The translations under genes were made by a program, and so were the position numbers. From Dugong dugon (taxonomy: Eukaryota > Chordata > Mammalia > Sirenia > Dugongidae), in the NCBI GenBank assembly GCA_030035585.1, contig CM057468.1, positions 56,602,145 through 56,666,144 on the forward strand: 64,000 nucleotides of DNA, given 5' to 3'. Positions 55,951 to 64,000 of the stretch are shown piece by piece. Positions within the stretch are counted from its first letter, which is position 1. Every line of letters begins with the position of its first letter. The notes beneath the pieces were generated by a model. It worked only from the letters and a program-made list of their open reading frames with translations, did no database searches and was not told the DNA's origin.

Positions 55951-57002
55951 ACGGAATGTGAATTATCGAGCAATCTCATACGCAAATAAAATTTTGCTGA
56001 AGATCATTCAAAAGTGGTGTCAGCAGTACATCAACAGGGAACCGCCAGAAATTCGAGCCAGTCTCAGAAGAGGATGTGGAACAAGGGATAACACTGCTAA
56101 GGTCAGATGGATCTTGGCTGAAAGCAGAGAATACCAGAAAGATGTTTACCTGTGTTTTATTGACTATGCAAAGACATTTGACTGTGTGGATCATAACAAA
56201 TTTTGGATAATATTTTGAAGAATGGGAATTCCATAACATTTAATTGTGCTCATGAGCAACCTGTACATAGATCAAGAGGAAGTCGTTTGAACAGAGCAAG
56301 GGGACATTGCATGGTTTAAAGACAGGAAAGCTGTGTGTCAGGGATGTATCCTTCCACCATACTTATTCAAGCTGTATGCTGAGCAAACAACCCAAGAAGC
56401 TGGACTCTATGAAAAAGAATGCGGCATCAGGATTGGAGGAAGACTCACTAAAAACCTGCATTATGCAGATGACACAACCTTGCTTGCCAAAGGTGAAGAG
56501 GACTTGAAGCACTTACTGATGAAGATCAAAGACTACAACCTTTAATATGGATTACACCTCAATTATAAAGAAAACAAAAATCCTCACAACTGGACCAATA
56601 GGCAACTTCATGATAAATGGAGAAAAGACTGAAGTTGTCAAGGATTTCATTTTACTTGGATCCACAATCAATGCCCATGGAAGCAGCAGTCAAGAACTCA
56701 AACAACACTTTGCATTGGGCAACTCTGCTGCAAGAGACCTCTTTAAAGTGTTAAAAAGCAAAGATGTCACCTTGAAGACTAAGGTGGGCCTGACCCAAAC
56801 CATGGTGTTTTCAATTGCCTCATACGCATGCAAAAGCCGGGCAATGAATAAGGAAGACCAAAGAAGAATTGATACCTTTGAATTATGGTGTTGGAGAAGA
56901 ATATTGACTATATCATGGACTGCCAAAAGAATGAACAAATCTGTGTCGGGAGAAGTACAACCAGAATGCTCCTCAGAAGCAAGGACGGGGAGACTTCGTC
57001 TC
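55951..57002 (+). pseudogene. RTE ORF pseudogene (RT domain)
   Basis: Three open segments (55958-56218, 56333-56545, 56547-57050) in two frames make up a decayed RTE polyprotein C-terminal half. YADD is intact, but the AKAFD-type motif has Thr for Ala, and stops and shifts prevent a product. Confidence 0.9.
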
Positions 57003-57011
57003 ATATACTTT
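55951..57011 (+). mobile_element. RTE LINE reverse-transcriptase fragment, left part
   Basis: Starts inside the RT domain (NYRAISYANKILLKIIQKW), carries motif A as FIDYAKTFDCVDHNKFW and the catalytic motif as LHYADDTTLLAKGEED, and runs on to the C-terminal region (RIDTFELWCWRRILTISW). The frame is broken between 56218 and 56333 and again at 56545. The apurinic-type endonuclease half is absent. The element is cut at 56998-57011 by a 716-bp insertion and resumes at 57728. Confidence 0.95.
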
Positions 57012-57128
57012 TTTTTTCAGTCCGAGAAGGAGAAAAGGGCTTATCCCTAAACGTTTGCGCTAGTCCCCCAAAGCTAGTAGAACTTTCAAAACTACAGGAG
57101 GCCATTTTGTGCTACTACTACGGATTCA

Positions 57129-57514
57129 AGGGGCCCTGGTGGTACAAAGGTTAAGCGCTTGGCTGCTAATCAAAAGGTTGGCAATTCGAACTCAGCCAGC
57201 AACCCAGCAGCTCTGAGGGAAAAAGATCTGATGATCTACTTCCGTAAAGATTCCAAAACGTGTTGCTGTCAAGTCGATTCTGCCTCACAGCAACCCCATA
57301 GGAGGACAGAGTAGAATTGCCCCACAGGGCTTCCAAGGAGCGGCTGGTGAATTTGAACTGCCGACGTTTTGGTTAGCAGCTGAGCTCTCAACCACTGCAC
57401 CATCAGGGCTCCTTCATAAGGATTACAGCCTAGAAAACACTATGGGGCAGTTCTGCTCTGCCACATGGAGTCACTATGGGACAAAGTCCACTCGATGACA
57501 CTTAACAACAACTA
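57129..57514 (+). repeat. AFROSINE, sense, split by a second AFROSINE
   Basis: Left half 57129-57252 (GGGGCCCTGGTGGTACAAAG head, CTGATGATCTACTTCC). Right half from about 57415 (GGATTACAGCCTAGAAAAC to GTCCACTCGATGACACTTAA). The halves join as one long-type element once 57253-57414 is removed. Confidence 0.92.
57253..57414 (-). repeat. AFROSINE, antisense, nested inside AFROSINE
   Basis: Short type: GCTGTCAAGTCGATTCTGCC, TAGAATTGCCCCACAGGG, CTGCACCATCAGGGCTCC. Its target duplication is CGTAAAGATT (57243-57252) against CATAAGGATT (57415-57424), 8 of 10 matching. Confidence 0.9.
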
Positions 57515-57727
57515 AGGCAGCTCACTTCCTCATCCTGAAGGTTTGGCTTCTGTGTAAACTCTTCATTTTGTTCCCTAGCCCAAAAGTTAGTTAAAGTAAC
57601 AAATCTGAAAGTCATCTATAAGAAGTCTCTTTTTTTCTCTTTCTTTTTTTTTTATTGTACTTTAGATGAAGGTTTACAGAACGAGCCTTTCATTAAACAG
57701 TACACATATTGTTTTATGACATTGGTT

Positions 57728-57973
57728 GTCTCACATACTTTGTTATCAGGAGGGATCAGTCCCTGGAGAAGGATACCATGCTTGGTCAAGTAGAGGGTCA
57801 GCGAAAAAGAGGAAGACCCTCAACAAGATGGACTGACATGGTGGCCGCAACAATGGGCTCAAGCATAACAATGACTGTGAGGATGGAGCAGGACTGGGCA
57901 GTGTTTCACTCTGTCGTGCACAGGGTCACTATGAGTCGGAAGTGATTCAACGGCACCTAACAACAACTTCTTT
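57728..57973 (+). mobile_element. RTE LINE 3' end, right part of the split element
   Basis: Resumes at CTCACATACTTTGTTATCAG, encodes EGQRKRGRPSTRWTDMVAA and ends GGCACCTAACAACAACT. It lacks about six bases at the junction relative to the other copies. Confidence 0.95.
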
Positions 57974-59020
57974 AACATTCTACCTTTTATTTTATATATC
58001 TTATTTTTCCTCCAGTATTCCAGTGCCTCTCGTACAGGCATTTATTTTACTCAGCCTTATACTTCTACATGACATTTTGGACAAAGAGAAGATAAATAAA
58101 TATCTTTAAATAAATCCAAAATGAAAACATGAAGAAAGGCATAAAAGAAATGTCTTTACAATGCAGATTTATCAAGGATTTATGAGTTGGTATTATATAA
58201 CAGGAACTATTAAACATGTTTTCAACCACGGTTGCATACTGTATAAAATGAAAGATACATAATAACAATACAGAAACAAATAGTATAGTACTGCCTCATT
58301 TGAAAACATATTCTTGAAGAGTAGAGATTCTATTCACTAATTTAAATAACTTTTTCACTATTTCATCTCTTGACTTACATAACCTCACCTCCATAGAAAT
58401 CTCTTCCCCTTTGAACAAAAATTTCCCCATAAACCACTGCCTACAAAAAAAAATAAAAATTGTGAAACAGGTTATGGTAGCTAGAAATTATAGTCAGGTA
58501 TCTGGAGATTATAATACAAAGTCCAGGAACTCTTGGAAAGTCTTTTGAATTTAAGGAGAAATAAATAAAGTCTGGAACCCCAAACCTCCACTGACTCATC
58601 TAAATGATGTATCAATGAGGTGTTAACAGGTAGAAAGCAAGGTGAGACTTTAACCTCATCCTTCATCTCCATTCCTTTCCTCTCTTTCTTTCCAGAAACA
58701 GAAACTTATAGGGTGAGAAATAAGCCTGCCCTTCTCTCTGGTATTCATATGGAATTCTACTTTGGTTTGACTTCCTGCCCCACTGGTTACCACTTGCAGT
58801 ATAAGCCAATGGATCAATCTCTCTCTCTATCAATCCCTTGCCTGCATTTTCTATCCTGATAGTTTTTCTCTATTTCTAAAGGTCCTAAAAATTTTTTATG
58901 TTTCTTAGATAAGCTTAGTCTTTGTACTTCTATTTATTTCTCTGACTTTCAGTTTTATTACATGATATAATGTATATGCCTCACCTAGTGTAGTGCCTGC
59001 CTCTTTTCTTAATCATTGTT
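57974..59020. other. Intronic stretch, unassigned
   Basis: AT-rich, no repeat or exon recognised. Confidence 0.4.
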
Positions 59021-59218
59021 TTGTTGTTAGTTGCCACTGAGTCAATGCTGACTCATGGAGATCCCACGTGTACAGGGTAGAACTGCTTCATAGGGTATTC
59101 AAGGATGTGACCTTCTGGAAGCAGATCACCAGGCCTGTCTTCTGAAGGGCCTTTAGATGGTTTCGAACTGCAAACCTCTCAGCTAGTAACTTCACTGCTT
59201 GTACCACTCAGGGACTCC
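59021..59218 (-). repeat. AFROSINE, antisense, long type
   Basis: TTGTTGTTAGTTGCCACTGA tail, TAGAACTGCTTCATAGGG core, CACCAGGCCTGTCTTCTG middle, TACCACTCAGGGACTCC head. Confidence 0.94.
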
Positions 59219-60112
59219 TTTATTAATCATTACATGTAGTTAAGTTATTATTTAGTGATAGAATCCATTCATGTTTCTAGGTTTACACTCAATCTTATAA
59301 GACACTGTTAGACTGAGTCCACCTAGTCTATAACCTTCAGATCTGAAATTTCTGATCCTGATTCCTAATATTCAACTTTATATTGCATTTTTGGTAGCTG
59401 CCTGAGTTTTCACGCCTTCTTAAGATATATGCTTAACAACATTTATTAAACATATTCTAAAACCAAGGGGCTGACCAGGCATGATACAAATACATATGGT
59501 ACAGCACCTCCTGTGAAAGATGCAGATTCAGCAGACAGTCACTGAGAATTCATGAATGTTCACTATGTTCCAGGTACCAGCTCCATCTTATTCCATTTAA
59601 CTTATGATCTAGTAATAGAGGTGAGGCATATATAAATACAGTTACATGGCATGCTTTAAAAAAAAAAAATCTTGTAAGCAAGGGAAAAATAAATGTGGGA
59701 CTAGGAGGCCAGAGAAGGTCTCTTAAAAATAAAAATGTTAAAGAAAAAAAAAAAAAACCTTCAAATGATAGAGTTACTAAAACAGAAGGGGCTATTTTGA
59801 GGCAAGGGTCATCTCTAATGGCTTCCAAATCATAACTATACAGCTGCTGTTATTCTGTCTACCCATAAGTCTAATACATCCATAAATCTAATCTTGCCCT
59901 TTTTTCCACTTTTACTATACTCTTCACATTCTATTGCCAGCTATCTTTTTTTATAATATCTTTTAACAGGAACCCTTAAAGAGCCAAACTGTGCACTTTT
60001 TATTTATGTGTGAAACTTGATTTGTCCATTAAGCAAATGATGTAATATCCCACAATTATTTTCTAAAAAATGAGTAAACTGTGCCTCTCGCTAGATAAGA
60101 AGTATTGTCTAA
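59219..60112. other. Intronic stretch with possible old LINE piece
   Basis: About 59540-59720 has L2/MIR-like words (TTCACTATGTTCCAGGTACC, ACTTATGATCTAGTAATAG). A-runs at 59659-59670 and 59742-59757. The rest is unassigned. Confidence 0.4.
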
Positions 60113-60423
60113 TACAGGCAGTCCCTGACTTACAATCGAGTTCAGTTATGATGACTGCATTGTAAGTCAGTTCTGATATAAGTCAAATACCTCATTTATT
60201 TTTTTTTTTAGTTTTCATTTCAAAACAAAGTGGTGTTTTGAACAGTAAATCATAAAACTGAACATCTGTGAGTGAACATCTGAGAATGGTAACATCAGAA
60301 AATTACATACTGCAACACTGTATGTAGTACATATTATTAATGATAAGATGTACAAAAAAAATGGACAGTCATAAGTGCGGTTCATCGTAACCTGAATACA
60401 TTGTAGGTTGGGAACTACCCATA
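60113..60423 (+). mobile_element. DNA transposon with about 40-bp terminal inverted repeats
   Basis: Left end AATACAGGCAGTCCCTGACT; right end, reversed, GGTAGTTCCCAACCTACAAT. The two ends continue to match with gaps for about 40 bp (TTCAGTTATGATGA against TTCAGGTTACGATGA). The left end also forms its own hairpin (GACTTACAATC / GCATTGTAAGTC). This is like Tigger-type (pogo) non-autonomous elements, but the family is not certain. Confidence 0.7.
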
Positions 60424-60817
60424 TTTACAGTTATTTTTTCCTGTAAATAATCTGTTACCAGAATATCAGACAGCTAGAAAGGAAGCAGATGAAATTCCAC
60501 CTTAAGCCTTCCAACTAACACTGTATGCAAGTCTGTCAGAGCCTAGGGATTGGATTAAGTGTCACTATCCAACTGTAAAGTGAAGAAGTAGATTCATTCA
60601 GTATGTAAAATGGTAGAAAGTGAAGCCAAAAACAATTTACTATATACTTGCTAGCAAAATATCTGGAAAAACTTCTCTATCTTCAAGAACGATTAAAAAA
60701 CAGAGAAATGAGAATGAGAAAAAACAGGGCCTATAAGAATATTCTACAGAAATGGTAAAGGAAATGTCACTCTGACTACTTAGGAAAAGGTAATTTGGTG
60801 AATATGATTTACTATGG
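60424..60817. other. Intronic stretch, unassigned
   Basis: No feature recognised. Confidence 0.4.
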
Positions 60818-61033
60818 AAAAAAAAAAAAAAAACAGTTGCCATCAAGTTGATTCTGACTCATGGTGACCCCATGTGTGTCAGAGTAGAACTGTGCTCCAT
60901 AAGGTTTTCAATGGCTGATTTTTCAGAAGTAGCTCACTAAGCCTTTCTTCTGAAGTGCCTCTGGGTGGACTCAAACTTCCAACCTTTCAGTTAGCAGCCA
61001 AGCACATTAACTTTTGCAATACCCAGGGACTCC
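60818..61033 (-). repeat. AFROSINE, antisense, with adjoining A-run
   Basis: An A-run of about 15 is followed by GTTGCCATCAAGTTGATTCT, TAGAACTGTGCTCCATAAGG, CTTCTGAAGTGCCTCTGGG and the head end ACCCAGGGACTCC. Confidence 0.93.
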
Positions 61034-63308
61034 ATCATTTCCTACTGGGTCCAAAATAAGATTTTAGAAAACCTGGCATTCTTAACAGGAGATCAAAAAG
61101 GTTTGGGCCCTACAAAATAGGAACAAAAGCTAAAGGGAGATATCAAGATAAATTAAAAAGATAATGGTACAAATAAAAAGAGAGATGGATAAGATAAACA
61201 GAGTGCACAGAAACAAGACAAATTTATATCTGTATGAGAGGCAATAGATATTTAAAGGAATTTATATGTCAGAAAATTAGATCGCTGTTATTGAATACGA
61301 GTTTGAGAAACCCATGGAATACAACGGAAAGGACTAAGATGTACACAACAAGAGGAGATGAAAATATGGACATCAGAAAATAGAGAGCAGAATAAAAAGT
61401 TGTAGTTGCCCGTGAGGAGGAAATAAGACTAACTGAATAACAAGAATAATTACATATTTTTTCCTTACGTAGAAAGAAACAAGTGTATGAGTATCAAACT
61501 GAAAAGGCTCATCATAAAGATAATTAGTTTTATAAATAAACAAGATACAGAAAATACCCTACTAGGCTCCAGAAAAGATTACAAAAGCCCCCTCACTACA
61601 GAACACATGTCAGGACAGCCTCTGAATTCTCCTCTTCAGTGCTAAACCATTTGAGCCTCTGACCACATTTCCAAACATTTCAGACAAAAATCTGTGCTCC
61701 CAAAAGTCCCAAATAAGTAATAATTCATATATTCATGTGTGAAGGTAAGAGGATAATATTCTCAGGTATAAAAAAGAAAAAAATACACACAGACACATAC
61801 ACCCTTTGAAAATTTCTTCAAGGCATACTCTAGTTAAATGACCTATGAATAAAAATTATGATCTCAAGAATGGGTGAGTTGTAATGTAACAGGATTTTCA
61901 GCGAGAACTGTAATCAATAAATATCAAAATTAACCCTAAATAATTCTGTTTTGGTGACATGTCCAAAGTTAGTCCTAGTGGAGAAAATAATCAATAAAAT
62001 ACTAATTTAGCCAAAATAATCTGTGTGTAAAACTCTAGACAGTGAAGTAATATTTATATTTTTGGAAATTAAAAAAATTGATACATTTCCATTGATACAC
62101 TTAAAAATGATACAATTTCATTGTAGGCAATTTGGTAAAGCTAGAAAACTATAAAGGAGACTCACCATTACTCTATCACTCACAGGTAATCACAATTAAA
62201 ATGCTATGTTCAGAATTTTTTTCTCTTATCACATGTATTAAATGAAACTGGGATCATTAGGTTTTAGAAAGAAAAAGATAGAAAGAAAATGGCAATGTTT
62301 CCTTCCTAGTTTGCAGAAAAAGTAATAAACTGTTTCTTAAATATTTAAAGTTAAGAATTGGTATTAACTTTTAAATAGTATATGTATCTTCCAAATTAAT
62401 AGAGAAAATTGTTCTTAATTGTTTATATAATTAAAGATAAAACAGAAACTGAATGGCTTTGGAAGCATTTAAAAATAGAAAGCATAATAGGTAACAGAAG
62501 CGGAACCTAACATATTAGCTATAAAATATAATGTAGTTTTTAAAAATCAAGTTTTTTATTTGTAAGCAAACATAAAATCCATAAAGTCCTGTATATTCAA
62601 TATGATGCAAACTTAAATATATATATATACATGTATGTATAAATATATGTATACATCTATATGTACATATATAACATTCATAAAATTATCTTGGGACGAG
62701 GGCTTACAAGGCATTTTTTTTTCATTTTTCTTATTTTAATTGATTTTGTATAAAATATTTATACAATAATATTTATAACCAAGAACAATAAGTGGAAGGA
62801 ATGATTTAGAGAATCACCATTTTGTAACCTCTAATGAAATCATTCAGGTAAACATTATTAATGGGTAAGACCATTAGGTGAACTATGGATGAGGTACTTT
62901 ACAATGGAGGTATTAGACTGTCGCCATCTGAACCCACAGATCAATCTAACATGACTACAAGTAAGACAACCTATCATCATGGTGATGCAATATGATATAA
63001 TGCAATATGAAGTACTGTTACAATAACAGTAACAGAATTGAACACAAATCTAATCAAGTCTTAAAAGCTAACTTTTAGCTAACAGGAGATACAAGGGATA
63101 GAGAAACAAGCTAAAGGACACCACTAGGAAACAGACTAATCCAGACTGGAGATATTCCATAAGTAACTGACACCATTCCTTCAGCAAGTCATTGGAGCAT
63201 GGGGTGGGGCCAGAGGGAAGGGAGGAGGAACCAGTCTAGATTTAAAGAGACCAAGACACCTAACAGTGAAATCCAATATATGGATCTTGTTTCGATTCTC
63301 ATTAGAAC
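61034..63308. other. Intronic stretch, mostly unassigned
   Basis: Very AT-rich, with a TA-rich microsatellite at about 62614-62673. About 62880-63310 may be an old mammalian repeat that resumes after the AFROSINE (63504-63670), judging by AGAGACCAAGACACCTAAC and TTGGAATTTTTCATTATAAA, but I cannot name it. No exon found. Confidence 0.4.
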
Positions 63309-63503
63309 AAACCAAAACCCAAACCAAACCCATTGCCACTGAGTCAATTCCAACTCATAGTGACCCCATAGGGTTTCCAATGCTGTAAATCTCTACTGAA
63401 GCAGAATGCCACATCTTTCTCCTGCAGAGCTTCTTGTGGTTTTTGAACCGCTAATCTTTCGGTTAGCAGTCAATCACTTTAACCACTGTGCCACCAGGGC
63501 TCC
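63309..63503 (-). repeat. AFROSINE, antisense, long type
   Basis: ACCCAAACCAAACCCATTGC (reverse of the GGGTTTGG tail), TAGTGACCCCATAGGG, AGAATGCCACATCTTTCTCC, CTGTGCCACCAGGGCTCC. Confidence 0.95.
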
Positions 63504-64000
63504 TTAATTAGAGAAAACCCACTATAAAGAACAAATTTAAAAGGGTATGAAACAAATAGGTAAAACCTTAAATTTATTATATCAGGGTGATAGGTAGATG
63601 AGGGTTTATTATACTATTTTCTATTGTATGTGCTTGGAATTTTTCATTATAAAAAGTAAATTATATTATTAAAACAGATAAGTGAATTATTATGTTTTAA
63701 TTTTAATCTACAGTAGTTAAAACAATTTAGAATAAAAAATACAGAAATACACAAATTAAAAATGGAGAGTTTATACCCACTTTAAAGTTTATGCAAAATG
63801 TCAAAAGAAGAGAGTTTGGCTTTTCAGAATTATTGCATAAACTTCTCTTTAAGAGAATTGTATTTTGTTTTGTTTTGTTTTAGATTAGGGCAGAATGCTG
63901 ACTATGTCTTAAATATACTGATGGAGTCAAAATTTGGCTCTGAAAGCATTTGCATGTTATCAAATTGTGTTACTCTCCTAAATAAACAAAAGAACTATTT
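63504..64000. other. Intronic stretch to window edge
   Basis: AT-rich, with TTTTG repeats near 63868. No feature recognised. Confidence 0.4.

Larger units (their letters stand above)
57012..57727 (-). mobile_element. Insertion in RTE, probable L1 3' transduction
   Basis: 716 bp between the direct repeats GTCTCATATACTTT (56998-57011) and GTCTCACATACTTT (57728-57741), a 14-bp target-site duplication of RTE sequence with one change. Read on the minus strand it begins with the last about 80 bp of L1 (AACCAATGTCATAAAACAAT to TACAATAAAA plus an A-rich tract, 57727-57640). It continues through about 600 bp of non-L1 sequence (including an AFROSINE) and ends with a short A-run at the other duplication. 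That is the order expected when an L1 transcript reads past its own poly(A) signal. The final A-run is short (about 6 beyond the duplication), which weakens the case. Confidence 0.65.
51659..64000 (-). other. HDAC9: HDAC9 intron upstream of exon A (partial)
   Basis: At least 12.3 kb of the intron before exon A. The upstream exon (ending in a PGSAT-like peptide in human) was looked for on the minus strand and not found, so it should lie right of the window. The intron contains the two-LTR MaLR element, L2, RTE with its insertion, a DNA transposon and six AFROSINEs. Confidence 0.85.

Noticed and set aside
1-64000. Bacterial-type systems: CRISPR arrays, operons, defence islands
   Set aside because: Spliced exons, SINEs and LINEs show this is mammalian nuclear DNA; no spaced direct-repeat array is present.

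Overview
This window is intronic DNA from a mammal, almost certainly an afrotherian and most likely an elephant or another paenungulate. The lineage call rests on repeats: more than 20 copies of the tRNA-derived AFROSINE family in both orientations, several RTE (BovB-like) LINE pieces whose 3' end matches one class of AFROSINE tails, and an L1 family with a long 3' UTR. Base composition is AT-rich and there is no CpG island, complete gene, tRNA, rRNA or CRISPR array.

The only gene I can support is HDAC9 (class IIa histone deacetylase), running right to left on the minus strand. Three consecutive coding exons are present: A (51525-51658), B (39542-39662) and C (28364-28413). Their reading frames join exactly (134 + 121 + 50 nt), every intron edge is GT/AG, and together they encode the start of the deacetylase domain (about human residues 634-736). 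That part holds the structural zinc site of class IIa enzymes: two Cys and one His in exon A and one Cys in exon C. Exons for the N-terminal MEF2-binding half lie beyond the right edge, and exons for the catalytic pocket beyond the left edge. I did not see them here.

Repeat layout, left to right: 0-8 kb holds AFROSINEs, a solo MaLR-type LTR, a MER20 copy and an antisense MIR. 8.9-10.5 kb is an old HAL1/L1ME-like LINE with a small inverted-repeat DNA transposon inside. 13.5-15.8 kb is an L1 with decayed ORF2. 21.9 kb has a second copy of the small DNA transposon. 26 kb has an RTE that consists only of its two ends. 27.5-27.7 kb is a perfect 107-bp tandem duplication. 30.6-35.2 kb is an L1 with a complete 5' end and target-site duplications but nearly all of ORF2 missing. 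36.6 and 49.7 kb are 5'-truncated L1s with exact target-site duplications. 53.1-54.8 kb is a two-LTR MaLR-like element. 54.9-55.9 kb is an L2 split by an AFROSINE. 56-58 kb is an RTE reverse-transcriptase fragment disrupted by an insertion that looks like an L1 3' transduction, itself carrying an AFROSINE inside an AFROSINE.

Two repeat-poor blocks (about 23.9-25.7 kb and 46.7-47.6 kb) are the best candidates for conserved regulatory DNA. HDAC9 introns are known to contain enhancers of the neighbouring TWIST1 gene, but I cannot show conservation from one sequence. All family names come from recognising consensus-like words. No search was run, repeat boundaries are good to roughly 5-30 bp, and comparisons with human HDAC9 rely on memory.
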